NCBI RefSeq assembly: GCF_001858325.1
Contig: NZ_MBPP01000089.1
Location: 1 to 64,000 of the forward strand
Origin: Marinobacter sp. AC-23
GTDB lineage: Bacteria > Pseudomonadota > Gammaproteobacteria > Pseudomonadales > Oleiphilaceae
Direction: 5' to 3'
DNA: 64,000 bases
Shown here: piece by piece, positions 48,921 to 58,829 of the stretch
Numbering within the stretch: the first letter of the stretch is position 1
How the letters are laid out: every line of letters starts with the position of its first letter
Made by a program: the position numbers and the translations under genes
The notes under the pieces: model-generated
The model's database searches: none
What the model saw: the letters and a program-made list of their open reading frames with translations, nothing else
Told to the model about the DNA's origin: nothing

Positions 48921-50120
48921 TTATTCAGCAAACAAGGCATCCACAAAGGTTTCGGCATCAAAGCTACGCAGGTCATCAACCTGCTCACCAACACCGATAA
49001 AGCGGATGGGAAGCTGCAACTGGCGCGCAATGGCGAACACGATACCGCCTTTGGCTGTGCCGTCCAGTTTCGTTAACGTAATACCACTTACGCCTACCGC
49101 TTTCTGAAACACCTGAGCCTGGCTCAGGGCGTTCTGGCCTGTGCCGGCATCCAACACAAGCATCACTTCGTGGGGAGCCGTATCGTCCAGCTTCTTCATG
49201 ACCCGAACCACTTTTTCCAGCTCGCCCATCAAGTTATCTTTGTTCTGTAGCCGGCCTGCCGTATCAGCAATCACCACATCCACACCGCGGGATTTACCCG
49301 ACTGGATCGCGTCAAAAATTACCGAAGCACTGTCTGCACCTGTGTGCTGGGCCACCACCGGAACATTATTGCGATCGCCCCAGACCTGCAACTGCTCCAC
49401 CGCTGCAGCACGGAATGTGTCGCCTGCCGCCAGCATTACAGACTTGCCTTCGCTCTGGAATTTCTTGGTGAGCTTGCCGATGGTGGTTGTTTTGCCCACG
49501 CCATTTACGCCCACCATCAAGATCACGTAGGGCTTTGCTCCTGAATCAACGACCAGAGGCTTGGTGACATCTTTTAGCAGGCCATGCAGCTCGTTACGCA
49601 GCGCCTTGCGCAGAGCTTCGCCATCTTTAAGCTGATTACGCTGGAGCTTGTCGGTAAGGGATTCAATAATTTCCGACGTAGCCGTTACGCCCACATCTGC
49701 CATGAGCAATGTAGTTTCGATTTCCTCCAGCAAGTCCTCGTCAATTTTCTTACCGACCGAGAATAAATCCGCCATGCCGCCCGTCAAGCTTGCGCGGGTC
49801 TTACCCAGGCCCTGCTTGATACGCTCAAAAACACTGACTTCAGTTTCCGGCTCGGGCTCGGGCTCGGGCCCAGGAACTTTTTCTGGCACCGGCGTAGCTG
49901 CTGGCTCAGGAGCTGCGGGAGCCTTCACTTCCTCAGCTACGGGCTCAGGAGCTGCTTCCTTCTGAACCGGAACTTCGGGCTCGGGGCCTTGTACAGCCTC
50001 CGGTTTGCGCTGAGGCACAGGTTTCGGTCGCGGCACACGGCGGCGGTTGCTGGCAATATCCAGAACAAACACAAGAACAAGAAGGGCCAAGAGGCCGACT
50101 GAAATCCACTCTGCCATCAT
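48921..50120 (-). CDS. ftsY: Signal recognition particle receptor FtsY
   Basis: A 399-residue SRP receptor. The N-terminal hydrophobic stretch (residues 5-22) leads to an acidic A-domain rich in EPEPE repeats, encoded by tandem GGCTCG units near 49850-49870. The NG GTPase domain follows: P-loop GVNGVGKTTTIGKL (Lys210), DTFRAAAVEQL, DTAGRLQNKDNLM and TKLDGTAKGG. It docks SRP-ribosome complexes at the membrane. It is the first gene of the ftsY-ftsE-ftsX group and divergent from rsmD. Confidence 0.95.
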   Translation of the reverse strand: MMAEWISVGLLALLVLVFVLDIASNRRRVPRPKPVPQRKPEAVQGPEPEVPVQKEAAPEPVAEEVKAPAAPEPAATPVPEKVPGPEPEPEPETEVSVFERIKQGLGKTRASLTGGMADLFSVGKKIDEDLLEEIETTLLMADVGVTATSEIIESLTDKLQRNQLKDGEALRKALRNELHGLLKDVTKPLVVDSGAKPYVILMVGVNGVGKTTTIGKLTKKFQSEGKSVMLAAGDTFRAAAVEQLQVWGDRNNVPVVAQHTGADSASVIFDAIQSGKSRGVDVVIADTAGRLQNKDNLMGELEKVVRVMKKLDDTAPHEVMLVLDAGTGQNALSQAQVFQKAVGVSGITLTKLDGTAKGGIVFAIARQLQLPIRFIGVGEQVDDLRSFDAETFVDALFAE

Positions 50121-50279
50121 AAAGTCATACCGTCAGTCTGATTGGGCGGGACAAATTAAAGCGCGTATTCTAGCAGACTGTCCCCGGGAAGTGAGGATCA
50201 CGTGGATTATCATGCAAGCCAGGTTTCCGCTAAGATACGCCACGCACAGCGAACCCTATCCGCTTCTGGAGCCAGTCAC

Positions 50280-50939
50280 ATGACGCACAGAAAACTCTCA
50301 GGCCCGCGCCTTTCCAACAAGCTGCTCAAGGGAGCTGCCAGGAGCCCTGGCAAAAGCCTGCGAACGTCAGGCGAGCTGCGGATTATTGGTGGCAACTGGC
50401 GTAGCCGAAAGCTCCGCTTCCCAGATGCCGGCGGCGTGCGCCCAACTCCCGCCCGTACACGGGAGACTCTGTTTAACTGGCTTTCATTTCACTTGGCGGG
50501 GAACGATTGTCTTGATCTGTTTTCCGGCTCTGGCGCCTTGGGCCTGGAAGCCCTTTCCAGGGGTGCAGCCCATGCCACGCTTGTCGATAACAACGCAGCT
50601 TTGGCAACCGCCTTGCGAGACAATTTGCGCCTGCTTGGCTGCGAATCCGGCACCGTGGTGTGCACAGGTGTAGACGCCTATCTCAGCCAGCGAACACGGC
50701 AACCATTCGATATTGTTTTTATGGACCCGCCGTTTCGGCAAGGGTGGCTAGCCACCCTTTTCCCGCTGCTGGACGCTCAAGGCTGGGTAAAACCCGGCGG
50801 CTGGGTCTATGTGGAGCATGAGAACGAAACGGCACCACCTGCGGCGCCAGTCAACTGGCAGCTACACCGCCAGAAAACCGCCGGACAGGTTACCTACAGC
50901 CTATACCGAGTGGCTCACGCAGCAGGGCGCAGTGAGTAA
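50280..50939 (+). CDS. rsmD: 16S rRNA (guanine-966-N2)-methyltransferase RsmD
   Basis: About 219 residues from the ATG at 50280; the in-frame ATG at 50202 would add an unlikely N-terminus. The SAM-binding motif I is DLFSGSGALGLEALSRGA and the catalytic NPPY-type motif is FMDPPF. The family signature LRIIGGNWRSRKLRFPD and RPTPARTRETLFNWL precede it. It methylates G966 of 16S rRNA. The gene is divergent from ftsY, the common arrangement, and its 3' end overlaps the convergent desaturase by 25 bp. Confidence 0.92.
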   Translation: MTHRKLSGPRLSNKLLKGAARSPGKSLRTSGELRIIGGNWRSRKLRFPDAGGVRPTPARTRETLFNWLSFHLAGNDCLDLFSGSGALGLEALSRGAAHATLVDNNAALATALRDNLRLLGCESGTVVCTGVDAYLSQRTRQPFDIVFMDPPFRQGWLATLFPLLDAQGWVKPGGWVYVEHENETAPPAAPVNWQLHRQKTAGQVTYSLYRVAHAAGRSE

Positions 50940-52093
50940 GCTCGCAAATGAGCCGAAAACTCTTCCAGATACCTGATGCCACTGGCTTCCGCCTCTTTGC
51001 ACCACTCCATTAAAGCTTGCAGTTTTTCTTGGGGCTTAAGGCCACGCTGACGCCAAAGAGCCTGCAGCTCATGGCTTTTATCATAAATCTGGCGCAAAAC
51101 AGCGTTGCTCTCCAACACCGACTCCAACGTCTCTTTTTCACGCGGCTTTATCAGCGTCACTTCCTGCGACAAAAGCTGCTTGAGCTTGCGATACCGGGGC
51201 CGGATCTCATCATTCATCAGGCTCTTTTGCTGGCGCAAAACCGGCTCAGTCACCCGCTTGCGGTATTGGCGCATAATATCAAAACGGTTGTTGGCAATGG
51301 CCTGCACAGTTTCCACATCCATATCCAGCTTACCCGGAACATAGTGGGCAATTGGCCGATAGCCTTTAGGCTTGGCAAGACCAAACAACTGGAACAGGCG
51401 AATATAACCCCAACCAACATCCACTTCGTACCAACGGCGCGAGAGTTTGGATGAGTTTGGGTAGGTGTGATGGTTGTTGTGCAGCTCCTCACCACCAATC
51501 AAAAGCCCTAGAGGAGAAATATTGCGGGCATTGTCAGCGCACTCAAAGTTGCGGTAGCCCATCCAGTGGCCAACGCCGTTCACCACGCCAGCCGCCCAGA
51601 AAGGTATCCAGGCCATCTGCACAGCCCAAATCCAGATGCCATGGACACCAAAGAGTGCGAGGTTGATGACCGCCATCAGCATAATGCCTAACATCCTGTA
51701 GCGGCTGTAAACCTTGCGCTCCACCCAGTCTTCAGGAGTGCGCTGGCCGTAGCGCTCAAGATTCTCAGGCGTAGCCGCTGAGGCGTATAGTTCCGCGCCC
51801 TCAAACAGCACTTTCTTTATGCCCAGCACCACAGGGCTGTGAGGATCCTCTGCGGTTTCACACTTGGCGTGATGCTTACGATGGATCGCGGTCCATTCTT
51901 TGGTATTCTGCGCGGTAGTCAGCCACAACCAGAAGCGAAAAAAGTGCTTCAGCACAGGGTGCAGATCCAGTGAGTTGTGAGCCGAATGGCGATGCAGATA
52001 GAGCGTTACACTGATAATGGTGATGTGGGTCATACCCAATGTAACCAGAATGAGCTGCATCACCGACAGGTCAAGAAGACCGTTAAACCACAT
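50915..52093 (-). CDS. Membrane acyl-CoA/acyl-lipid delta-9 fatty acid desaturase
   Basis: A 392-residue di-iron membrane desaturase. The three histidine boxes are HRHSAH, HRKHH and HNNHH, the pattern of stearoyl-CoA-type desaturases. Four membrane helices are predicted in the first 200 residues. A hydrophilic C-terminal extension of about 130 residues with coiled-coil character (MRQYRKRVTEPVLRQQKSL) is longer than in the minimal enzymes. It introduces a double bond into saturated acyl chains and probably contributes to membrane fluidity. The start is ATG with no clear AGGAGG. Confidence 0.9.
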   Translation of the reverse strand: MWFNGLLDLSVMQLILVTLGMTHITIISVTLYLHRHSAHNSLDLHPVLKHFFRFWLWLTTAQNTKEWTAIHRKHHAKCETAEDPHSPVVLGIKKVLFEGAELYASAATPENLERYGQRTPEDWVERKVYSRYRMLGIMLMAVINLALFGVHGIWIWAVQMAWIPFWAAGVVNGVGHWMGYRNFECADNARNISPLGLLIGGEELHNNHHTYPNSSKLSRRWYEVDVGWGYIRLFQLFGLAKPKGYRPIAHYVPGKLDMDVETVQAIANNRFDIMRQYRKRVTEPVLRQQKSLMNDEIRPRYRKLKQLLSQEVTLIKPREKETLESVLESNAVLRQIYDKSHELQALWRQRGLKPQEKLQALMEWCKEAEASGIRYLEEFSAHLRAYSLRPAA

Positions 52094-52253
52094 AGTTATT
52101 CCTCAAATCAAAATCCAGGGCGACCGCAAAATCGCCAGCAACCATACTTTAGCGTACAGGTGTTAGCCAAAACAACAGACTTTGGAAGCAAATTTGTTAC
52201 GGTTCACACTTACCGAACAGCCCGCCCCATAAACCGACCCGGAGACCGCTTGC

Positions 52254-53066
52254 GTGCCCGAACTACCTGAGGTTGAAACAACACGACGCGGTATAGCGCC
52301 CTACTGCGAAGGGCAGACCGTCTCCCAAGTAACGGTGCGCAATGGCAGCTTGCGCTGGCCAGTGCCTGAGGATTTGGCTGAGCAAATGGAAGGCCAGGTT
52401 ATTCGATCCGTGGATCGCCGCGCGAAATACCTGTTCCTGAACCTCGATCACGGCACAGCCATTGTTCACTTGGGCATGTCAGGTAGCCTTCGCGTAATCA
52501 CTGACAGCACGCCGGAACAAAAACACGACCACATAGATCTTGTACTGCATTCCGGCGTTATTCTGCGCTTTAACGACCCTCGCAGATTTGGCTGCTGGCT
52601 CTGGTCTGGCTCTGCAGCGACTCACCCGCTGATTGCCAATCTGGGCCCAGAGCCGCTGTCGCCGGAGTTTAACGGCCGAATGCTGTTTCAGCTATCCCGG
52701 GGTAAAAACACCCCGGTGAAATCCTTCATCATGGACAGCCATGTGGTTGTCGGCGTGGGCAACATATACGCCAACGAAGCCCTGTTCAAAGCCGGCATTC
52801 ATCCCCGGCGCAAGGCCGGGCGCACCAGCTTCGACCGCTACCAACGCCTTGTAGAGGCTATTCGTGAAACCCTGAGCGCCGCCATATTAATGGGTGGCAC
52901 TACCCTGCGAGATTTTGTGAACAGCGATGGTAAACCCGGCTATTTCGCTCAATCTCTCCTGGTGTACGGCCGATCCGGCAAGCCTTGCCCGGAGTGCGAG
53001 GCTCCGCTGAAAGAAATTCGCATGAGCGGCCGGTCTACGGTGTACTGCAGCCGATGCCAGCGATAG
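52254..53066 (+). CDS. mutM: Formamidopyrimidine-DNA glycosylase MutM
   Basis: A 270-residue base-excision repair glycosylase/AP lyase that removes 8-oxoguanine. The catalytic N-terminus is [13 protein letters not shown], placed by the GTG start so that processing of Met exposes Pro. The helix-two-turn-helix includes [17 protein letters not shown]. The C-terminal zinc finger has CPECE and YCSRCQ. Length and frame are normal. It is divergent from the desaturase. Confidence 0.95.
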   Translation: MPELPEVETTRRGIAPYCEGQTVSQVTVRNGSLRWPVPEDLAEQMEGQVIRSVDRRAKYLFLNLDHGTAIVHLGMSGSLRVITDSTPEQKHDHIDLVLHSGVILRFNDPRRFGCWLWSGSAATHPLIANLGPEPLSPEFNGRMLFQLSRGKNTPVKSFIMDSHVVVGVGNIYANEALFKAGIHPRRKAGRTSFDRYQRLVEAIRETLSAAILMGGTTLRDFVNSDGKPGYFAQSLLVYGRSGKPCPECEAPLKEIRMSGRSTVYCSRCQR

Positions 53067-53278
53067 CCGCACGCTGCGTACCACAGAAAAAAGCACTGAG
53101 AAGCCGGGATATACACAACTTGCAACGAAAATTCGTTTGAAAATACGTAAATATGATTCATAGTTAACAGAGGATTAATACCCGTGAGTTACAATAAGGT
53201 TCGATCTTCCCGACACGAACCCGGCACTGTTGCGTATAACCCGGTGCCAACGGGCCCCAAAAGTTCAGGAGACAGATA

Positions 53279-53611
53279 ATGACCCGCAAGATCTCACACA
53301 CTCTGATGGCCACTGTGGCGGCCTGCCTACTGGCATTTTCATCCGTAGGCCACGCACGCGCCATTGATGAAAGCCCGTCTGCACTGGCTATGGCGGGTGA
53401 TGCGGTGTTCGTTCGCCCGGTTCTGCTGGCGACCACCATTGTGGGAAGCGCCGTGTATTTGGTGTCTCTGCCGTTTTCTCTCCTCGGCGGCAACGCTGCA
53501 GAAGCGGGGGAAACCCTAGTTGTCGGCCCAGCAAAAGCAACCTTTGTGCGCTGTTTGGGCTGCACCAAGTCAGGCCGAAAGCCCGAGACTGTTGAGCAAT
53601 CCGGCAAGTAA
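53279..53611 (+). CDS. Small secreted or membrane-anchored protein, function unknown
   Basis: A 110-residue protein with a signal peptide (ATVAACLLAFSSVGHARA) and a second hydrophobic segment (VRPVLLATTIVGSAVYLVSL) that could anchor it. The C-terminal part contains FVRCLGCTKSG, a Cys pair. Similar small proteins in pseudomonads are annotated under uninformative names; I assign no function. The ATG is preceded by CAGGAGACAGATA, and a terminator follows at 53695. Confidence 0.65.
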   Translation: MTRKISHTLMATVAACLLAFSSVGHARAIDESPSALAMAGDAVFVRPVLLATTIVGSAVYLVSLPFSLLGGNAAEAGETLVVGPAKATFVRCLGCTKSGRKPETVEQSGK

Positions 53612-53694
53612 CATGGAAAGCAATCCCGGATTGCAGCCCCCTCCGGTGCAACACATCCGTAATATCCCGGCTTGCCTCGGGCCGGCAACTGCGG

Positions 53695-53726
53695 CAGCCT
53701 GACGAAAATTCTTCAGGCTGTTTTTA
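53695..53726 (+). terminator. Intrinsic terminator immediately before yrfG
   Basis: CAGCCTGA pairs with TCAGGCTG over 8 bp with a 10-nt loop and is followed by TTTTTATTTA. The yrfG ATG lies only 10 nt beyond the stem. Confidence 0.75.
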
Positions 53727-53729
53727 TTT

Positions 53730-54418
53730 ATGATCAACTGGACGTCCCTCGAAACCGTGTTCCTGGACATGGACGGAACACTGCTTGATCTGCACTTCGA
53801 CAACCACTTCTGGCTGGAACACCTGCCCCGGCGCTATGCCGAGCAATACGGCCTGGCCCTGATGAAGCCAGGGATAAACTGATCAGTATGATCATGGCCG
53901 AACGAGGCACTCTCAACTGGTATTGCACCGACTACTGGAGTGACCGGCTGGCCATGGACATCACCAGCCTGAAATCAGAGGTCGGCGACCGCATCGCCTA
54001 CCGACCTCACGTGGCCGACTTTCTTCAAGCGCTCAAACAAACTGGCCTACGGTCCGTCATTGTTACCAACTGCCACCCAGACCCCTTGGAACTAAAGCTG
54101 AAAAAAACGGGGCTAGACAGCTTTGTGGACAGCATTGTTTCCAGCCATCAGCTGGGCAAGCCCAAGGAAGACACCGCTTTCTGGAAGGATCTGCACCAAC
54201 TGGCCCCGTACAAGGCGGCTTCTACGTTAATGGTAGATGACAGCTTTCCGGTACTGGAAAGCGCTAGATCTGCTGGTATTGCGCAGTGCTTGGGTATACT
54301 CAGCCCTGACAGTAAGCAGACCGCCCGGCAAACACACTCCGAGATACCGTGCATCCATCATTTTGACGAAATTCTGACCGCCATTCACCAACAAAGGCCC
54401 CTGCCATCTGCTGGCTGA
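53730..54418 (+). CDS. yrfG: GMP/IMP nucleotidase YrfG (HAD family), apparent frameshift
   Basis: HAD-superfamily 5'-nucleotidase. The nucleophile motif is VFLDMDGTLLDLHFDN, motif II is IVTNCHPD, the lysine is in QLGKPKED and motif IV is TLMVDDSFPV. The frame breaks at 53860-53861: GCCCTGATGAAG should be GCCCTGGATGAAG. Adding G joins motif I to the rest through a DEARDKLISMI-type segment and gives about 229 residues, as in E. coli YrfG. It is followed by hslR and hslO, the same neighbours as in E. coli. The ATG lies on the tail of a terminator hairpin and lacks a clear Shine-Dalgarno sequence. Confidence 0.88.
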
Positions 54419-54459
54419 GGGCGTTATAATCTGGGCACACGCCCACCAGGTGAGGAGAC

Positions 54460-54867
54460 ATGGCGGCATCCACGTCGGACAATCAACGGGTAAGGCTCGA
54501 CAAGTGGCTCTGGGCTGCGCGCTTTTATAAAACACGCTCTCTGGCCAAAGAAGCGGTTGAAGGTGGCAAAGTCCATTACAACAGCCAGCGCTGTAAACCT
54601 GGCCGGCTGGTTGAGCCAGGCGCCATACTTACCCTGCGCTTTGGTTGGCAGGAACAAATTGTGGTTGTAGACGAGATAAGCGAGCGCCGGCGCGGTGCGC
54701 CGGAAGCTCAAAAGCTTTACCACGAAACCGAAGACAGCGTAAAAAAGCGTGAAGATCTCTCCTGGCAGCGTAAAACCATGCAGGCCGCGCAGTTGCCGCC
54801 AGCCAGGCGACCTTCCAAAAAAGATCGCCGCGATATCCAACGATTCCGTGATCACAACGGCATCTGA
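54460..54867 (+). CDS. hslR: Ribosome-associated heat-shock protein Hsp15
   Basis: A 135-residue RNA-binding protein that binds stalled 50S subunits carrying nascent peptidyl-tRNA. The S4 domain is at residues 10-70 (VRLDKWLWAARFYKTRSLAK, GGKVHYN). A basic C-terminal tail (PPARRPSKKDRRDIQRF) completes the protein. It is preceded by GTGAGGAGACATG. It lies between yrfG and hslO, the conserved order. Confidence 0.93.
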   Translation: MAASTSDNQRVRLDKWLWAARFYKTRSLAKEAVEGGKVHYNSQRCKPGRLVEPGAILTLRFGWQEQIVVVDEISERRRGAPEAQKLYHETEDSVKKREDLSWQRKTMQAAQLPPARRPSKKDRRDIQRFRDHNGI

Positions 54868-54935
54868 GCCAAACCGCTAGGCCATTTGCCGTCGTCACCC
54901 ACCGACTTAAGCACCCAGTTTTCAGGAGAACCGAC

Positions 54936-55789
54936 ATGGCATCCCGCGACCAGTTCCAACGTTTTATATTTGAGCATAGCCAGGTGCGCGGAGCCTGGGT
55001 ACAGCTCAACGAGAGCTTTCAGGAAATCGGCAGCCAGGCCCCCTACCCTGAATCCATTCGCGGCCTACTTGGTGAAGCACTTGTGGCCAGCATAGTAATG
55101 AGCAGCAGCCTGAAATTTGAGGGCACCTTGTCAATTCAGGCACAGGGGGACGGCCCTTTACGAACGCTAATGGCGGAATGCAGCCATGATCGAAAAATTC
55201 GTGGCCTGGCAAGATTCGATGAACACGCTGTAAGCGAAGAGAGCTTCAATAATCTGCTGGGCGATGGCCGCATGGCCATTACTATCACGCCCAACCAAGG
55301 CAACCGCTATCAGGCGTTGTTCCCAGAGAACGCGACAGCCTCGCCGGGTGCATTGAAGAGTATTTCGAGCGTTCAGAACAGATTCCCACCAGCCTGTTTC
55401 TGTTTTCTGATGAAAACGGAGCCGCAGGCCTGATGCTTCAGCGCATGCCCGGAGCAACAGAGCAGGACGACGAACTTTGGGAGCGGGTAAATCACTTGGC
55501 CCAGACGGTGAAGCCCAGCGAATTGCTAGAACTAGAGAGTGAAACCCTGCTCCACCGCCTGTTTCACGAAGAAACTGTGCGCCTGTTTGACGCCGAAGAA
55601 GTGGCATTTCAATGCAGTTGCTCTGCGGAAAGAACCTTGGGCGCGCTGGAAAGCATTGGCAAGGACGAGTGCTACAGCATATTGGAGGAACAGGGCGCCA
55701 TTGAGATGGACTGCCAGTTCTGCCACGCGCACTATCGCTTCGATAGGAATGATATTGATCACCTTTTCGCTGGCCATACGCTACACTAG
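54936..55789 (+). CDS. hslO: Redox-regulated chaperone Hsp33, apparent frameshift
   Basis: Hsp33 is activated by oxidation. The N-terminal chaperone domain (RDQFQRFIFEHSQVRGAW, GDGPLRTLMAECS) leads to a C-terminal zinc redox switch with CSCS and CQFC (four cysteines). The frame breaks at 55313-55314: TATCAGGCGTTG should be TATCAGGGCGTTG. Adding G restores the YQGVVP and SLAGCIEEYFERSEQIPT segments and gives about 284 residues, the normal length. A hairpin with a U-run follows at 55805. Confidence 0.92.
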
Positions 55790-55804
55790 AAAAACTAATG
55801 GATT

Positions 55805-55850
55805 CGCCCGGAGGCCAGCAATCACGCGGCTCCGGGCGCAGTCGTTTTTT
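55805..55850 (+). terminator. Probable terminator after hslO
   Basis: CGCCCGGAG pairs with CTCCGGGCG over 9 bp around a 16-nt loop, and six T residues follow 6 nt later. Confidence 0.55.
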
Positions 55851-55963
55851 ATCGGCGCCTCTGGCATAATAGCGCGCCTGAACTGACCCGATTGTTCAGT
55901 TTTCCGTCAATTTTCGGGGGACGGCCTGAGCAATCACGAAGACATCCCGAGGGCGAGGTCGAA

Positions 55964-57495
55964 GTGAGCAACACTTATACTGATCTGAGTACAGCACAGC
56001 TGGTCGAGCAGGCACTGGCGCGTAACGAAGGCCAATTGGCTTCCAACGGTTCCCTGGTCGTAAAAACCGGTGAGCGTACCGGCCGATCCCCCATGGATCG
56101 CTATATCGTCGAAGAGCCAAGCACCTCTGACGACATCCACTGGGCCCCATCAACCGACCAATCGATGGCGATAAATTTGACGCCCTTTGGGATCGTGTAG
56201 AAGCCTACATTGCGGAAAAGGACAGCTTTGTTTCGCTGGTTCACGTCGGTTCCGACCCCGAACATTATTTGCCGGTAAAAATGACCACCGAGACCGCCTG
56301 GCAAAACCTGTTTGGTCGCAACCTGTTTATTCGCCCGGAAAACTACAACCAGGCTGACAAACAAGAATGGCAAATCCTGAACGCCGCCAATTTTGAGTGT
56401 GTACCAGAGCGCGATGGCACCCACAGTGATGGCTGCGTCATTATCAACTTTGCCCGCCGCAAAGTGCTTCTGGCCGGCATGCGTTACGCCGGCGAGATGA
56501 AAAAAGCCATGTTCTCCGTGCAAAACTTCCTGCTGCCGGAAAAAGACGTGCTGCCGATGCACTGCTCAGCCAACGTTGGTGAAGATGGCGAAACCTGCCT
56601 GTTCTTCGGCCTCTCGGGCACCGGCAAAACCACCCTCTCAGCCGACCCCCACCGATTCCTGATTGGTGACGACGAGCACGGCTGGGGCCCAGGCACTGTT
56701 TTCAACATCGAAGGCGGCTGCTACGCCAAATGCATCGACTTGAGCAAGAAAAACGAGCCGATCATTTGGGACGCTATTCGTTTTGGCGCTATTGTTGAAA
56801 ACGTAACCATAGATCCGGAAACCCGCGAGCCAGATTACAACGACGTTTCCCTTACCGAGAACTCCCGTTGTGCCTACCCGCTTGAGCACGTGGAAAAACG
56901 TGTGCTCGAAAACCGTGCTGGCGAGCCTTCCCACGTTGTATTTCTGACCTGCGACATGACCGGCGTACTGCCCCCCGTATCCATCCTAAGCCGTGAAGGC
57001 GCTGCCTATCACTTCTTGAGCGGCTACACCGCGCTGGTTGGCTCCACGGAGATGGGTTCGTCGTCCAAGCTCAAGTCCACCTTCTCTACCTGCTTTGGTG
57101 CTCCGTTCTTCCCGCGCCCAGCAGGCGTTTACGCCGAATTGCTGATGAAGCGTATTGACGAATACGGCAGCAAGGTATTCCTGGTTAATACAGGTTGGAC
57201 CGGCGGCGCCTATGGTGAAGGCACCCGTTTCAGCATCCCGACGACCCGCGCCATTATTAGCGGGATTCAGAACGGCGATCTGGATGATGTTGAAATCGAG
57301 CACCTGCCTACCCTCAACGTAAGCGTTCCCAAGCAGGTACCGGGTGTTGATACCCGCCTGCTAAACCCGCGCAATACCTGGTCCAGCGCGGACGCCTACG
57401 ACAAAAAAGCAGAAGAGCTGATTACGCAGTTCGTGGACAACTTCAAGAAATTTGATGTTTCCGATGCCATTGTAGCGGCCGGCCCAAAACTCTGA
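55964..57495 (+). CDS. pckA: ATP-dependent phosphoenolpyruvate carboxykinase, apparent frameshift
   Basis: Gluconeogenic enzyme converting oxaloacetate to PEP with ATP. Visible motifs are the substrate-binding [15 protein letters not shown], kinase-1a [23 protein letters not shown], and the C-terminal [15 protein letters not shown]. The frame breaks at 56142-56144: CACTGGGCCCC should be CACTGGGGCCCC. One added G restores WGPINRPID and a 510-residue protein, typical for the bacterial enzyme. The GTG at 55964 is chosen because GAGG lies upstream and the longer in-frame N-terminus is not conserved in character. A strong terminator follows. Confidence 0.94.
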
Positions 57496-57511
57496 GCCTC
57501 TCCCTACTGTG

Positions 57512-57547
57512 AAAAAAGCGCCCTGCGACAAGCACGGCGCTTTTTTT
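57512..57547 (+). terminator. Intrinsic terminator of pckA
   Basis: AAAAAAGCGCC pairs with GGCGCTTTTTT over 11 bp, followed by further T residues, 17 bp after the pckA stop. Confidence 0.88.
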
Positions 57548-57725
57548 GTGTCACATACAAAATTACCAAACACCCACCTGGAGCACTACCCAGGGCTTTT
57601 CAGAGCGTTGCCATGGTTCAGCAAATCGCTCGCAGCGGCTTTTAGGTCTATGCTTATCCAACAGCCGCGCACGCATCGCACCATGTAACACATGGTGCCG
57701 CAAGCCGGCGTTTGAGGGAGATAGC

Positions 57726-58823
57726 GTGGCTGATAATAGAGATGTGACCGTTTTTTACGATGAGCGGGTACTTGCTCATTACCCGGACACTAACGCCCAG
57801 TTCTTGCCAGGAAGGCTAGACAAGCGAGTTCGAGCCATCCTGTCAGGCCTGAATGTACAGTGGAAGTATCCGGAACATCCCGGAAGGTTGATAGCGATCA
57901 TGGAGTTGCTGGCCCGGGAGCCTATTCCCGGCGTTCGGATAGCGCCCGGGAAAAAAGCAACCCGAGACCAGCTAGCGCGTGTTCACACCACGTCTTTTCT
58001 GGATCATATTTTTGCTTTGCGCAGCCAAAGCGCTTGGCTGGACGTGGATACAACAGCCGTTTCGCCAGGTAGCGTTGAGGCAGCTGAAGTTGCCGCCGGC
58101 ACGGCCATCGCTGCAGTTGAGGCGGTTATAAAAGGCGACAGCCAGAGCGCATTTGCTGTTGTCCGCCCACCGGGGCACCACGCTGAGCCGACTCGCGCGC
58201 GGGGTTTTTGCCTGTTCAATAATGTGGCTGTAGCGGCCGCCCATGCTCAGGCTGAGTTGGGGTGTGAGCGGGTACTAATTATTGACTGGGATGCTCATCA
58301 CGGCAACGGCACTCAAGATATCTTTTGGGCAGATCCGGATGTGCTGTTTTTCGATATGCACAGGGCATCACCCTTTTATCCCGGCAGTGGCGCGTTAGCA
58401 GACGTAGGGGCCGGGCTGGGAGAAGGCACAGTTGTTAACGTACCTATGGCAGGTGGTGCAGGCGATGCGGCGTATCTAAAAGCTATGCGAGAAATATTGA
58501 TGCCTGCCGCTGACTTCTTCAAACCCGACTTGATTCTGGTTTCTGCAGGCTTTGACGCGCACTCGTTTGATTTGGCTCTCAATGTGACTTACGAGGGCTT
58601 TGCTTCGATGACGGGCATTCTCCAGCAGATGGCTGATAAACACTGCAATGGCCGCCTGGCCATGGTTCTCGAGGGTGGCTACAACACAGAATCCTTGTCC
58701 AAGAGCGTACACGCTGTGCTGAGCGTGTTAGCGGGCGCTGAGCCGCCAGAACCAAAAGTGTGTGGAATAGAGGAAGTCGATGCTGCCATCGACTTCCATA
58801 AGGATGCGTTCAAGCTAGAGTGA
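57726..58823 (+). CDS. Histone deacetylase/acetylpolyamine amidohydrolase family protein
   Basis: A 365-residue zinc-dependent amidohydrolase. Conserved elements are VRPPGHHAEPTRARGFCLFNNVAVA (the tandem His charge relay; shown within 53-80 bp of 58170), the metal-site DWDAHHGNGTQ and the later LVSAGFDAHSFD. Substrates of bacterial members include acetylated polyamines and other acetyl-amines; the exact substrate here is unknown. The GTG at 57726 is preceded by GAGGGAGA. It is convergent with the TRAP permease gene, 6 bp from its stop. Confidence 0.88.
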   Translation: MADNRDVTVFYDERVLAHYPDTNAQFLPGRLDKRVRAILSGLNVQWKYPEHPGRLIAIMELLAREPIPGVRIAPGKKATRDQLARVHTTSFLDHIFALRSQSAWLDVDTTAVSPGSVEAAEVAAGTAIAAVEAVIKGDSQSAFAVVRPPGHHAEPTRARGFCLFNNVAVAAAHAQAELGCERVLIIDWDAHHGNGTQDIFWADPDVLFFDMHRASPFYPGSGALADVGAGLGEGTVVNVPMAGGAGDAAYLKAMREILMPAADFFKPDLILVSAGFDAHSFDLALNVTYEGFASMTGILQQMADKHCNGRLAMVLEGGYNTESLSKSVHAVLSVLAGAEPPEPKVCGIEEVDAAIDFHKDAFKLE

Positions 58824-58829
58824 TGCCAA

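Noticed and set aside
49846-49870. Tandem GGCTCG units as a regulatory repeat
   Set aside because: They lie in frame inside ftsY and encode the acidic EP repeats of its A-domain.
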